Positions 1 to 11,467 of a stretch of DNA of 64,000 bases are shown piece after piece. This stretch comes from Pseudo-nitzschia pungens (lineage: Eukaryota; Bacillariophyta; Bacillariophyceae; Bacillariales; Bacillariaceae), in the NCBI GenBank assembly GCA_037355855.1, contig CM074759.1:4092001-4156000 (forward strand), read 5' to 3'. Each line of letters begins with the position of its first letter. Position 1 is the stretch's first letter. Made by a program: the position numbers and the translations under genes. The notes under the pieces were generated by a model. The model was not told where the DNA came from. It saw nothing but the letters and a program-made list of their open reading frames with translations, and made no database searches.

Positions 1-3000
1 AGATACATGTGGACAGCAGGGATGAACCGTCCTGTAATATGAGGAAGGGGAATCCCTGGATTGGACAGGATGGGAAATGAGACGCCACAATAAAGTTGGG
101 TCCAGGCGTGCAGAATATGGAGCAGGCGGCCGCAGTCTTCATGGGGGGTGCGCCAGTGCTTCAAGAAATGGATGTTTTTTTTGGTGCCGTCAACTGCGGT
201 AATCTTGGGAATGCCAATACCGGCGACCGATTTTGGAGCTTGCACGAGAGGTTGAGCGGTGGTTGCCTTATAGCCGCAACTCTGGAGAATGGGGCGTCGA
301 TAGATACGTTCGATGGTAATGAGTTGCTTGGGGGAAAGGAAGGATTGGGAAATGGCGTATTTGAGAGATGGATGGAGAACAGAATCATACATAAGGCGCG
401 CAATGGATTTACTGAACCCGCAAGATTGAATCGCACGGGAGATGTCCCGGGCTGTGGTACATAGAACGGAGGCTTGAGTGTGGTATTGAGAGCTCGGGGC
501 TTTGTGGTGGCCAAGGTTCTTGCGGGGCTGCGCAATTGATTTGGCTTGGACTTGGATCTGCTGAGAGCGGGCATCGCGCAGAAATACATCACCGTCGTAC
601 TTTGTTACAAGGTGCGGACGGCCACTGGAATCAAAGGAGTAGTAAATGATGTGGAAACCGCATTTGGGAAGCTCAAGTTTCCCACCGGAGGCCCACAGCA
701 AGTCGTTCCATAACTGAGAGTCGGCGTGCATGCGGGTGACCAGGGTGGTGATAGGTTCGGAGGGGTCGCTGGCAGTGATGCAAGTGGAATCATCGACAAA
801 GCCGATGATGCTCATAAACGAGGACTGGGAACCGTCAGGGGATGTGAATTTCATACCGTGTGCTTTGGAGGCATGGGCTTGAAATAATTTACTGGAGATA
901 AAGCACCAGATCATCGGACTATTGCCTGAGCCCTGGCCGGTCCCGTGGATGGGGAAATCTGAGCTGTGAGTGTAACCGGAAGGGGAGACCTGTGTGGACA
1001 CTTTGAGATGGAAGAGTGCAGTGCTGAGAGTGTGGGCATGAAGTTTGGTGATGTTCTGGTGGATGCCATATCCGCGGGCAGCAAGGCTGGAGAGAGGCAT
1101 CAGAATTCTGTCATAGCAAGAGGCAGCACCGTTATCAAAGTTGGCAAAGGGGGTTCTGGTGAGCATGGAGTAATCAAGACGTATTTCTTCCAGGAGGGTG
1201 ATGGTTTGGCAATCGCGTCCTGGGCATCCACCATATTGACCTCGGCTCAGGGTATCGTCTTTGCGGGCTCGTTGGATGGCTTAATTCCACTTGAGGCCCA
1301 TAAGAAAATTCCAATCGGCTTCATAAAGGTGAATAACTCGGAGCCGGTGAATCTTGACGTTGCCGGGTTCTTTGTAAATCATCATGTTGGTGACATTATT
1401 CCAGCGATTGAGGGAATAAGAATGGAAGATGGCAGAATTGAGAACTTGAGTGTACATGGTAGCAAGTTTCGTCTGGATGCCCTGGAGGTGTTCCGTTTCA
1501 TCATCCGACAAATGGGGATCGAGAGAGCGGAATAGAGCTTTATAGTGGCCAAGATGACGTCCACTAGGGGGGGTTGATGTTTCTTCTTTCCACTTGGTGA
1601 ACTTGCGGCAAAGTTCCTCTGTGGTGACATGGGCTAGAATGCAATCAAGAGGGGCAGCGGCTTTCATCTGAGTCAAAAGCATGGACGGGGGTTCAGGAAG
1701 CACGGGATCTGTGTATGAACCCTCGAGGACGCTCATGGCTTGAGGGCTCATACCGTTCCAAGGGAAGTGGGAGGAGAGTGGTGGCTGTGTAAACGGAGTG
1801 CCGTCGGTCTCTGCTTGACTGAAGTGACGGCGGTTGCGCAGTTTGAGATAATACTCGATGTCAGATGGAGTGGTGATTTCGCGCCACTGATCTGGATGCT
1901 TGAGGGATTTGGGATCCATGAGGGGTGTGTTCGGGGATGGAGGAGGGTCTTGCGGAGTTGGCCAAGCGAGCGGGACTTCGAGGTGCTGAATTCCCTGAGA
2001 GGATTGAGTTTTGCCTCTGGCAAATCTGAGCCGTCTGTATGCTCGGATTTTGGTTTCTTGGGTACGGAGCTGGGTGAGAATATTGGCTTGGGGAAGTTTA
2101 CCTCCGAAATTGGCAATGCGGGCATGATCAAGGAGCATGGCATCACGGTGAGTGGCCGAGTCGCGAATGCAATGTTTTAGATCGTGCCTGAGGGATATGA
2201 AGTAGGAATGGGCCTCGGTGGCTGAGATGTTGCAAGGAATGTTGATTCCGAAAGACGCGGCGCGGGTGATAAGTGGGAGGCAATCTCGGCCGCGTTGGAG
2301 TTTGCGGTGGAGTTGGCTCCAAACAGAGAGGGTGCGGCGTATGTCATGGAGTTTGATACTCCAAAAGCCAGGGCGTGGGCGGCAGCACTGCTTTTCGGCA
2401 TGAAGGCAAGCTCTGGTGATGTCTCGGTTGATGGATTCGAAGGTTGCAAAATTTGGATTGGCAAATTTTAGGGCTTGAGTTAAACGGGAGAAAACAGAAT
2501 GCTCGTCGAGATACTTGTGAAGAGCCATCAGATATGCAGTGACAGATTTACTGTCTTTGCTGTTTAAGGCGCGTCCTGCGGGAGAGGGAAGGACAGGGTC
2601 GGTGGCACCAAAGAGTTTATGGGAATTGAAATCCACAAAAAACGCTCTATGATCCCCTCAAGTGCGGTAGGAAAATGGCTCATAGGTGATGTTAGTGATA
2701 GCATGGAGGAGGGACATACTGCCGAGAATGAAGTCGATTCGGGTGGATCCCTGGATGTGGGTTCCAAAGTCGGGGCAGGACGGGTGAATTTCGGACCAGT
2801 AGTCCATGAGACCGAACTGATCGCGTAACTGGCTCGCTATCTGTTGGCCACTTGGACTTTCATTCCAATCACCGAGGAGGAGATATTGGAGGTGGGCGGG
2901 AGATGTGGTGCGTTGATGATGCAGGAACTTGATGAGGTCCTGGCGGAAATGGATTTCAGGATCAGGGTTTGTGAAGCCCTGAGTTGCGAGAAGGGTAGCC

Positions 3001-3506
3001 TGTTGGTTATAGGCGGAGTTGGTATTTACTCTGCCACTGGATGTAGTGCGGTAGACGGAGACGATAAGGATGTGCTTATTACCTTTGGCATTAAGCAGTT
3101 GCCACATCCAGCGGCCAAGAGAATCGCGGCCGCTTTTTAGAATCTGTCCAGCGGTGGGAGTAAAGCATATCATGCTCACGCCACCTGGTTTGTAATCGGC
3201 TTTGGCACTTGGGAGGGTGCTGGAGGTCCAGATGGCTTTGGTGTACGGATCGACTTTAGAGAGGGCGGTGAAGAGATGTTGACGGACACTGATTTGGAGA
3301 GTGTCAAGGTTGGGTTTGGAAAAGCATTGGAGATCGATTTCCATATCTTGGAGCTGACGGAGTTCAGCTTTGATGGTGGGATTGCGGAGTCCATTGCAGT
3401 TGTAGGAGGATAGGCGGAAGATACCTGAAGCTTTGGGAGCAATTGGGTGACCAATGGCGTGTTGTTTCTGCAGAGAGTATGCTGCGGGAAGAACTGTTAA
3501 GAGCAT
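1..3506 (-). pseudogene. LINE-0 ORF2: EEP endonuclease and reverse transcriptase, two in-frame stops
   Basis: ORF2 nicks target DNA and copies element RNA. Endonuclease motifs in order: NCNGLR, GDWNES, RIDFIL and GDHRAFF, i.e. the catalytic Asn, Asp/Asn, Asp and Asp-His of the EEP family. The RT follows, with HRLRVIHLYEADWN, a D-containing motif A region (NFDNGAASCYDRI), GQGSGNSP (motif B) and GFVDDST (catalytic YxDD-like box, codons at about 789-803). One frame runs from 3,506 to the window edge, broken by TGA at 2,658-2,660, just before GDHRAFF, and TAA at 1,281-1,283, inside the RT. Both stops are single changes in otherwise continuous homology. The C-terminus (RNase H or zinc motif, if any) is off the window. 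Confidence 0.85.
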
Positions 3507-3842
3507 TTACCGTTTACGGGGAGTTTTGCGATGCCGACTCTCTGCTGATTTGGACCGTTTCTGACGTTTCTTTTCAACCAAGGTGAAGAAGGAGTTGATA
3601 TCAGGGGCGGCAAATGTGTTTGAGGCGGTAGCGGCGGAATAGGGATCTTCCGTGACAGAGCTTGAGGAAGTGGCAGAAGCGCTGGCGGTGATGCAGGAAG
3701 AGGGTTGCTGGGAGGAGGCGGTGGCGGTGGCAGTGGAGGTGGTGGTGGCGTGACTGTAGCGTGGAGTGGCTGTTGAGGAGGAAGTGGCGGTGGATTTGGC
3801 TGCTGATTCATCTGGGGGATTGTCCGTGGATGGATCCGTCAT
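3507..3842 (-). CDS. LINE-0 ORF1, short basic Ser/Thr/Ala-rich protein
   Basis: 111-residue frame that opens near the LINE 5' end. It is almost entirely Ser, Thr, Ala and Pro for the first 75 residues and ends in a basic stretch (KKRQKRSKSAESRHRKTPRKR region), as expected for a small nucleic-acid-binding ORF1 product. No zinc knuckle or RRM is visible. Its TAA stop is directly followed, in the same frame, by ATG of ORF2 (TAAATG at 3,504-3,509), so ORF2 could be reached by re-initiation, or the TAA may be a mutation within one long ORF. No known family recognised. Confidence 0.55.
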   Translation of the reverse strand: MTDPSTDNPPDESAAKSTATSSSTATPRYSHATTTSTATATASSQQPSSCITASASATSSSSVTEDPYSAATASNTFAAPDINSFFTLVEKKRQKRSKSAESRHRKTPRKR

Positions 3843-3943
3843 TGGGGTATCGGGCAGGACATCAGTATGAGGTTCGAATTGGGGAGGTGGCTTCTGTGCG
3901 GAACTCTTGGCTGTTGTTTGTGATTGGGTGTGGTATAATGCAA

Positions 3944-4708
3944 GTTGCTATCGCTGCTGTCAGCGTCCGAATCAGAGCTGTTGTTATTGCTTTCAGTGTC
4001 GGAATCTTGATTTGACTGAGCGTCTGACACTTTTCTTTTTGCTTGACGTTCTAAACAGCCCATGTGGTCCACTATAAACTGTACAGTGGTATCCTCTTGG
4101 ATTCCTTGGTGGATTAGACCATAGCTGTTGATCCATTTGCTGGGAAAGCTGTGTAGCAGGATGGTCTTCGCTTCTGTTGCTGAGATGTCAGCAGCATGGC
4201 CTTGGAGTCTTTTGGTATAATTGAAGAGAATTTGCATTCAGTCTGCATGGTCCTTGCATGAGACGTTGCTTGGCTTCTTGCATTCAGCGCTCTGATGGTA
4301 TGTATGCATGATGTCTTTGGCATCCATTGCATTGCAATAGTTTTGCTTGATAAAGTCCAGTATTGCTTGTTCATACCCTCCAATCTGCTGTTCATTGTAT
4401 TGGATTTCGTCTGGATCCAGAGGATCTTGTAGCATTTCATTCCACTTGGATTGAGTGTCTGTATTTAGGCATCTGCTGAAGTGGGTGATGTAGTTAGTGG
4501 TTGGTAGTCCTAGGAGCTTTGAGACGTTCCTGAAGGCTTCTTCAACAAAAAGGAATTCCTCTAGTCTTCCTCTGTTGGTGAATAGAGGGATCTTCATGCT
4601 GTCTTGTTTTCCATTGGGATTTGTAATGGAGAGCTTGGTTCTCTTGGGCTTACTCCTGTTGAATGAAGGAGTATAATTAATTGGAGGATCTCTGTAAAGT
4701 CCTGCCAT
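3944..4708 (-). pseudogene. E0 gag fragment
   Basis: Starts MAGLYRDPPINYTPSFNRSK, as in E1 and E2, and encodes the N-terminal two thirds of a retrotransposon gag (RNA-binding capsid precursor). An in-frame TGA at 4,238-4,240 (CKDHAD stop MQILF) replaces the Arg codon CGA of E1, a C-to-T change at a CpG. The C-terminal zinc-knuckle region is missing because LINE-0 begins inside the acidic Asp/Ser tract. Confidence 0.85.
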
Positions 4709-4890
4709 GGTATGGTTCGATTGATTTGGTGTTTGATTGATTCGGTGTTTGATCGATTCGTATCGGCGTTTCGTTTGATCGATTCGTAGATTTTGATCGG
4801 CGTTGTTTCTTTCTTGTTTCGATTGTAGGATTTTGCTTGTCAGGGTCTCGATGTATCCCTGTTGTTTCGGATAAAGGATGTTTTGGATTC

Positions 4891-5414
4891 TATGAAGATA
4901 TTTCACCTCGATATTATGGTACTTACCGTCAGAGTATGGTCATTGTGTACGATTTGTACTATAACCAGATACCTAGCCCCTGCAGTTAGCAAGCGAGCAA
5001 GTTAGCGAGCGCATCGATCAAGTGCTACGGCGTGCAGTGCGTACGCTACAGTACAGGTGTCAGTAAGAGGTATGGTCAGTACGTTCAATTAAGTACTGGA
5101 CCTACGTGCCCTGACCCTTTACCGACATACCGGTACGAATCAGCGATACGATACTACGGAACAATTATTCGGAGCTCCATCCGGAAGGCTCTCACTCTTT
5201 GGAATACTCTCAGTTTTAAACCTCTAAAAGAACACATCATGCCCGGCAACAATACTTTACATCTCTAACGTACCTCTATAGTGGTAACTAGTGTGCTCGT
5301 GGTATATGCAATAGCGCTTGAACAGTATCCTCTGTAGTCTAACCAACTGCCACCACTCCGTGCTGTACTGTTGTTGCTGCTCTCCCTGTTTTGCTGACGA
5401 GCGAAATCTTTACA
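4891..5414. repeat. Dispersed 524-bp repeat R1 inserted in the E0 leader
   Basis: E1 and E2 read GGATTC-AGTACTGAG at this place; in E0 the two halves are separated by 524 bp, flanked by ATTC on both sides (4,887-4,890 and 5,415-5,418). Related sequence recurs at 52,495-53,235 and 57,840-58,080 (CTTGAACAGT, GCTGACGA and GTACCTCT blocks) and in part at 23,800-24,010. Ends show weak inverted similarity (AAGATATTTC versus AAGATTTCGC). Coding potential is absent. Probably a MITE-like non-autonomous DNA element. Confidence 0.55.
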
Positions 5415-5472
5415 ATTCAGTACTGAGTTGGTTCTTCTTTGTCTTCTACTTTCAAGCGGACAGTAATTACTG

Positions 5473-5801
5473 TGTAACACTCTAGGGTAGAAATTAGATG
5501 GAGTGGTACGCGATAGAGGTATTTTAATGATGAAAGGTTAATAAATTGTGTTATAAGAGAATGGTTGAATACTTTACGAGATGGGAATGATTTCTTGAGT
5601 ATGGAATGAATGAACGTCGAGGATTATCGGCGAGTCATAAGACTCTTGATATTTATCTTGATACTTGAATATCCAATCTGTTTCCGTTGTATGTGTGTAT
5701 ATACCGAACATACATACATGAATACCATATATATTGGAGTACATGCGGGATTCAATAATCATTTAGAGCCTTTCGTAGTAAGGCTACGCCAGCATGTTAC
5801 A
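5473..5801 (-). repeat. E0 5' LTR (329 bp)
   Basis: Begins TGTAACAC and ends GTTACA, with termini in inverted orientation. It aligns over its whole length with the 328-bp LTRs of E1, including the ATGCGGGATTCAATAATCAT and TTTAGAGCCT stretch near the right end. The base after it (5,802) starts a CTG/CCCCCC minisatellite. Confidence 0.88.
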
Positions 5802-6215
5802 GCTGCTGCTTGCTGTCCCCCCCACCTGTATTATCGACGCGTTTGTTGCTGTTTGCTGTTTGCTGTCCCCCCCTGTATTATCGACGCGTTGCTGCTTGCT
5901 GCTGCTTGTTGTCCCCCCCTGCTGTCCCCCCCTGTATTATTGACGCGTTGCTGCTGCTTGATGCGTGCTGTCCCCCCCTGTATTATCAACGCGTTGCTGC
6001 TTGCTGCTGCTTGCTGTCCCCCCTGTATTATCGACGTGTTGTTGCTGTTTGCTGTCCCCCCTGTATTTAATTTTTTTTCTACATATATCCCTGTACAATT
6101 TGTACTGGAAAATCGAATTTTTTGATTGGCTCATTCAAATCGTTGCTGCTGCTTGCTGTCCCCCCCCTGTATTTTTGACGCGTTGGTTGCTGCTTGCTGT
6201 CCCTGCTGCTTGCTG
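5802..6215. repeat. Minisatellite with TGCTGTCCCCCCCTGTATTA core
   Basis: Six to seven imperfect units of roughly 45-55 bp: a CTG/CTT-rich stretch, a run of six to eight C, TGTATTATCGACGCGTT, then GCTGCTTGCTGC. The array starts directly at the end of the E0 LTR and is interrupted by about 80 bp of AT-rich DNA at 6,061-6,140. Open frames over it are by-products of the repeat. Confidence 0.85.
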
Positions 6216-6838
6216 TGATGGTGTGTGTCGGATGGAAGGAAGGGTGACTTCTTCTTTCACCAAAGAAATGAAATCCATAAGATTGTTTTCACGATAATAG
6301 GTCCGGCAATCACTATTGAAATAAAGGTGCTTGGAGAGCCCTTGAGATACATATCGATAGGTGAAATTGTAGCTCGATTCTTGTTTGTACCCCTTGAATG
6401 ATTTTGATTTTCTTCTTCGTCCGGAGGCAATGCAGTTGCGACAATGGAATGTCTTGGGTATTCTGGGATCATTGGCAAAGTGCCTTGGGTCGGAGGAAGC
6501 TTTCAGCATGGTGGTGGTGTGCGTGACATACAAAGAACAACATGTGTTTGATAATAAAATAATTGTTGTTGTTGTGATGCGATGCAAAGGAGGGAGGCTT
6601 CGAAGCCGGGGTATGGGACGTGACACCACTAAAAAAAAAGGTTTACAATGGTGCGTGATGTAACTTTTGTGTGATTGAAGTAAATCTGATTAAAAATTAT
6701 TAGTTATGTTGAGTCGAATGTGTCAAATGTGTAAAATGGAATGAAAATGTGAAGAGGGACTGAATATCAGGGTCTAGATTGGAACATTTTCAATGTCGCG
6801 ATGGGTCGCAAAACAGTTTTCGGACGTACTGTGCATGT
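6216..6838. other. Intergenic, no supported gene
   Basis: The minus strand is open across 6,135-6,629 and includes a Cys-containing segment (FHCRNCIASGRRRKSKSF), but it begins in low-complexity sequence and ends in the minisatellite. I regard it as a possible remnant, not a gene. The last five bases, CATGT (6,834-6,838), are the left target duplication of element F. Confidence 0.5.
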
Positions 6839-6881
6839 TGTGACATGCTAGCGTAGCATGAACCACGATTAAATAATTAAC
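6839..6881 (+). repeat. Remnant (43 bp) of the F 5' LTR
   Basis: Matches the first 43 bp of the 3' LTR at 11,468-11,510, including the palindrome CATGCTAGCGTAGCATG, and is preceded by the CATGT target duplication. The next base is already RT coding sequence, marking the deletion breakpoint at 6,881/6,882. Confidence 0.88.
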
Positions 6882-8048
6882 TATCCAATCCCCAGGATAC
6901 AGGATATCATGAACAAGAGAGGCAAGTACACTCACTTCACCAAGATTGACTTGTCCATGCAATACTACTGCTTTGAACTGGATGATGCAAGCAAGAAGCT
7001 CTGTACCATAGTCACTCCATACGGCTGCTACGAGTACCAAAGACTACCAATGGGTGTCAAGGTTTCTCCAGACGTTGCCCAGCAACTCATGGAAGATATC
7101 CTACAAGACACTGACTGCAATGTTTATATTGATGATATTGGTATCTGGACCAATGGCTCTTTTGACCTCCACATGAAGACCATCAACAAGATTCTAGATA
7201 GGCTGAACCAGAATGGGCTCAAGTGCAACCCACTCAAGTGTGATTGGGCTGTACAAGAGACCGACTTCCTTGGATATTGGATGACTCCTACTGCAGTTGA
7301 ACCGTGGAGAAAGAAGATTGAAGCCATTCTACATATGGATCGACCTAGAACTGTGACTCAAGTCAAGTCGTTTCTAGGAGCAGTAGGATACTACAGAGAC
7401 ATGTTGCCCCGGAGATCTCATGTCCTAGCTCCTCTATTTGATATCACTGGCACTCCCAAGAAGCAGACCCCTCAAGCAGCTGCCATCAAAGGCAAACAAA
7501 GAAAAGCTCCATCAGCTTTTCACATGGGGTCCTGCTCAAGACAAAGCCTTTCAACAGATGAAAGCAATGGTGGCAGCGGATGCGCTGAACACCTATCCAG
7601 ATCTAAACAAGCCCTTTGAACTGTACACTGATGCCTCAGACCTACAGCTTGGCGCTGCCATAATACAAGATGGCAAGCCAATAGCCTATTGGTCCAAGAA
7701 ACTATCTGATGCCCAAAAGAACTATACTACGATGGAGAAAGAACTCCTTGCAATCGTACTCTGTTGCAAAGAGTACCGAAAAATGCTACTTGGTGGTGTT
7801 ATCAATGTATACACTGACCACAAGAACCTTACCTTCAGGACCCTGTTGGTTCAACGCGTCCTCCGATGGAGACTATTCCTGGAAGAATTTGGTGTTAACC
7901 TCACTTATGTGGAAGGCAAGAAGAATGTTCTTGCTGATGCCTTCTCCAGACTGCCCTGGATGGATCCACCCACTGTGGGGAAGAAAGAAGCCCTTGGTAA
8001 GGGCACTCTTATCGATTTCTTGAAACTTGAAGTCCCCAAGCAAGATGA
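6882..8048 (+). pseudogene. F pol, first part: reverse transcriptase and RNase H (one frameshift)
   Basis: RT from PIPRIQDI onward: KIDLSMQYYCFELDD (motif A), YEYQRLPMGVKVSPDV (motif B) and YIDDIGIW (catalytic YIDD, about 7,129-7,152), then FLGY and VKSFLGAVGYYRDM connection. RNase H follows with YTDASDLQLGAAI, EKELLAIV and YTDHKNL, i.e. the catalytic Asp-Glu-Asp set. A one-base frameshift near 7,510-7,525 moves the frame between the connection (KAPSAF) and FTWGPAQDKAFQ. The 5' part of the RT and everything upstream is deleted. The frame runs into the target duplication of D' and resumes at 10,066. Confidence 0.88.
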
Positions 8049-10065
8049 TAATAATATAATAATATACTTATTTAAGTAGGAAAATCCACCGAAGGTGGTG
8101 AAAAGCTACTCAGTCTGTAACCAGACTTTATCGTCGCCTCAATCGAAGAGAGGTTAGGCCCCAAGTTGTAGAACGACGCGTCGCCTCAACCATGGGGGAT
8201 TAGGCCCCAGGTTGTAAAGACGACTATTTTGCAAGCGAACCTTGGTAAGAAACAGGAAAAAAAACGAACCAGTCCAGAGCACAACAGACACTGCTGTTGC
8301 GAAGCGTACAAGAGACGGGTGACAAGAACGTGAAAGGGAAAGACACAAGCAAAACTGTCCCTCCAATGCTGGTGTGCAGCATCCGTAATGCTAGTGGTCA
8401 GCTGACACAAGCAAAACCCTTGACTAGATACATAGTATCTGTAATGCTAGTGGTCAGCGTACAAAAGCAAAACACCTCTCTGAATGCTGGAGTGCAGCAT
8501 CACCAGTAATGCGAGTAGTCATCCCCAAACACATTCCCGTAACCTTACCATATGGTACATCAAAAGAACACGAGCAAAATTTCCCAGGTAATGCTCGTGT
8601 GTACCGTGTACTGCACAACACTTAGAGGCATTGGAGCCTACTACCAAATTCAAATTCGTAACAGCTGGCCTTCTGTTCGAACTTGAACTTGCTCTCCCGT
8701 AGTAGCTTGGAAACAAGGGCTCTAAGTGATAACACTTATGGACCATCAGGGCTGTAGGCTTGAAAACAGGTCTCAGCTGTACTGTGAACTGGAGGGGTAT
8801 ATGTAGGTGGTGGTGCATTAAGTAAAGAATACTTAGCGACTTTGGGGCTTGGGTCAAAAAACAGGTGGACCTAAGGAAATATCACTTATGGTCCGGCAGG
8901 GCAATAGACTTGAAAACAGATGACAGTTGAAGTGTGCATCTGAGAGGGTTATGTATGTAGGAGAGCCTTAAGCAAGCTGTACTTAGCGGCTTTGGGGCTT
9001 GGGTCAGGAAATAGTAGGACCTTAAGCGAAAACACTTATGATCCAGCAGGGCAGTAGTCTTGAAAACAGATGACAGTTGAAGAATGCATCTGAGAGGTAT
9101 ATGTAGGTAGGAGAGCCTTAAGCAAAACTGTAGTTAGCGGCTTTGGGGCTTGGATAAGAAAACAGTAGGACCATTAGTGAAAACACTTATGGTCCATCAG
9201 GGCAGTAGACTTGAAAACAGATGATATTTATACTGTACATCTGGGAGGTATATGTAGGCGGTGGAGCCTTAAGCAAACTGTACTTAGTGGCTTTGGGGCT
9301 TGGATAAGAAAACAGTAGGATCATAAGCAAAAACACTTAGGGTCCATCAGGGCAGTAGACTTGGAAACAGATGACATTTATACAGTACATCTGGGAGGTA
9401 TATGTAGGTAGTCGAGCCATAAGCGAGCTGTACTTAGCAGCTTTGGGGCTTGGGTCAAGAAACAGTAGGACCATAAGCGAAAACACTTATTGTCCAGCAG
9501 GGCAATGGACTTGAAAACAGATGACAGCTGGAATTTCGTGTAGAAATATTCCTACAGTGGAAGGGGCTGTACGTGAACTTCGACTTGAAAAGACTTAACG
9601 GACTTAGTAAGGAACTTCGAAGAATGTAGAACATTAAGTGAGAATCACTTAAGCAGCTTGGAAACAGTGTAGAACATTAAGTATAAGATATACTTAAGGG
9701 CCTTGGAATGGAGCTGGGAAACAGATCGAAGCAATACGGTAGACATGTACATTGTTGTCGGTTTTGCTGTACGGTAGAATCTGTACTGGAATTGCTGTAG
9801 AAAATTATGTGCCGGTTTGCTGCTGCTGCTGATCGATCGGCCGAGTGGTGAATTGGCAACCAAAGCAACCAAACGAAGCAGCAAGCAACTGAACTGAGAG
9901 CAGAAACAAAGAGCGGAGGTCTTGGTTAATACATGTAGGTCCTGGGGTTGTGATTGGGGGTGTAAAAGGGAGCGAGATATCGCATGGTAAAGTTGTGTAG
10001 AAATCTACGTATTTTTAGTACTGGAACATCGGAACATCGGACAAAATGCGCTTCACGCAAATTGT
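8049..10065 (-). mobile_element. D', non-coding LINE-dependent retroposon (2,017 bp)
   Basis: Perfect 19-bp duplication AAGTCCCCAAGCAAGATGA at 8,030-8,048 and 10,066-10,084, sited inside the F pol frame, proves insertion. On the minus strand it starts ACAATTTGCGTGAAGCGC, like element D and LINE A, continues with LINE A-like 5' UTR sequence, six 150-bp repeats, and ends with the LINE-like 3' hairpins and an ATT-rich tail (8,049-8,085). No ORF above about 110 codons. A LINE with matching 3' end presumably supplied reverse transcriptase in trans. Confidence 0.9.
8720..9530 (-). repeat. 150-bp tandem array in D' with a stem-loop in each unit
   Basis: About six imperfect copies spaced 150 bp apart, each with GGTCCTACTGTTT (complement here), AGCCCCAAAGCCGCTAAGTA and a hairpin of the form CCATAAGxGTTTTCxCTTATGG. 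Same array as in element D (48,241-49,150), so it predates the spread of the family. Confidence 0.85.
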
Positions 10066-11438
10066 AAGTCCCCAAGCAAGATGAAGAATTGTTCCTAACA
10101 GAGTTCCCCAATTTGTTCCAACACTTATGCCATGACGCAGACAAAGAACTACAAACTTGTCTGCTGAACAATGAGTGTCTAGTCAACCTACCAAACCAAC
10201 ACGATTTGGAATGCCCAGTCAACTACAACAAGATCTACCTCCATCAGCAAAAGGACCCGACTATCAAGTTCAAGACTCAATCCAAGGCATTCTTCTACCA
10301 AGAATTGCAAGGCAATAACATCCTCTGCTATGCCAACCAATCCAATCGAGACAATTGGAGAATTTACATACCAAGCTCTCTCGCGAATGATACCATCAAG
10401 TGGTACCATCTCCTGTTGGGTCATTGTGGATCCACCAGATTATATAAAACCATCGCAGCTTGGTTCTATGCAGACAACCTGTCCAATATGTGCAAGTCCT
10501 ACATTTGCCCTGATGATTGCGTCCGATACAAGAGCAGGCAAGCCAAATATGGAAAACTTCCTCCCAAGGAAGCGCCGGTATCCCCATTCGATGAAGTCCA
10601 TATTGATCTTATAGGCCCTTGGAAGATCAACGCTCAAAACAAGATCTACAACTTCAAGGCCCTCACCTGTATTGATCCAGTCACCAATCTACTTGAAATC
10701 ATCCGTATCAGGGACAAATCTTCTCAGCATGTCTCTGAGCAATTCAAGAACTGCTGGCTCTCAAGATACCCCAGGCCAAACAGATGCGTCCATGACAATG
10801 GTGGTGAATTCCTAGGGGCTGAATTCCAGACTACACTCAAACAGTATGGAATTCAGTCCATTCCTACCACAGTGAAGAACCCACAAGCCAACGCCATCTG
10901 TGAGCAAGTACATCATACAGTGGCTGATATCCTACGAGTTCTAGTACATGTCAATCCTCCACAAGCCAATGCCAGAGCCACTCAGCTCATGGACAACGCG
11001 CTGGCAACATGCATGCATGCCTCCAGGTGTGCTGTCAGTACCTCTTTACAGGCATCCCCCGGTTCCCTGGTGTTCAACAGGGACATGATGATAGATTTGC
11101 CATTAACCTCCAATCTATTAGCCCTTAAGCAGCTACGACAACAAGGAATCAACAAAGCGCTGCTCAGGGACAATGCCAAGAGAATAGAACATACCTTCCG
11201 GATCAATGACAAGGTATGGTTGCAAGAGCCGGACCCGGATAAGCTAGAGCCCCGAAGAACAGGACCCTTTCCTATCATCCAAGTCAATGATAATGGTACA
11301 GTAAAGCTGCAGAAGGCCCCTTCAGTGGCCGAAACAGTGAACATTTGGAAGCTAACCCCGTACAAGGAACCGGCAAACGAATCGGAGTCGGAACCATCGA
11401 ACGAGTCAGAGTCGCCGGCAATTCACTGGTCAACTTGA
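10066..11438 (+). pseudogene. F pol, second part: integrase
   Basis: Continues pol after D', with the target duplication encoding the same residues (VPKQDE). The N-terminal zinc motif is WYHLLLGH with CKSYICPDDC; the catalytic core has HIDLIGP (D), VHDNGGEF (D) and PQANAICEQVH (E), a complete DDE triad. A C-terminal chromatin/DNA-binding-like segment with NDKVWLQEPDP and GPFPIIQVNDNGTVKL follows, then a stop at 11,436-11,438, 29 bp before the 3' LTR. The integrase itself is intact, but the copy cannot be expressed as one pol because of D' and the 5' deletion. Confidence 0.9.
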
Positions 11439-11467
11439 AGCAGGCTTTGTCTAATCATGAGGCACTA

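Larger units (their letters stand above)
1..3943 (-). mobile_element. LINE-0, non-LTR retrotransposon (3' part outside window)
   Basis: Minus-strand non-LTR element with a short ORF1 and a long ORF2 carrying an endonuclease (EEP) and a reverse transcriptase. Its 5' end lies near 3,943, where the sequence leaves the gag of LTR element E0: it matches the other gag copies up to the codons for DADSSDSN and then diverges. The 3' end would lie left of position 1, so no tail or target duplication can be checked. The 5' UTR is only about 100 bp, unlike LINE A in this window, and protein similarity to LINE A is limited to family motifs, so this is a separate LINE lineage. Confidence 0.85.
3944..5801 (-). 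mobile_element. LTR element E0 (gag-bearing, truncated by LINE-0)
   Basis: Oldest-looking copy of the E family. Its 5' LTR (minus orientation) is at 5,473-5,801, then the leader with palindrome CAGTAATTACTG at 5,461-5,472, then gag running left until LINE-0 replaces it at about 3,943. The 3' part and 3' LTR are absent from the window. A 524-bp dispersed repeat sits in the leader (4,891-5,414). Compared with E1 and E2, several sequence differences and a gag stop indicate more decay. Confidence 0.85.

Noticed and set aside
161..2180. ORFs on the plus strand at 966-1,535 and 1,740-2,180 and minus-strand alternates at 161-592 and 1,748-2,146
   Set aside because: Shadows of the LINE-0 ORF2, whose RT and EEP motifs are in a different frame.
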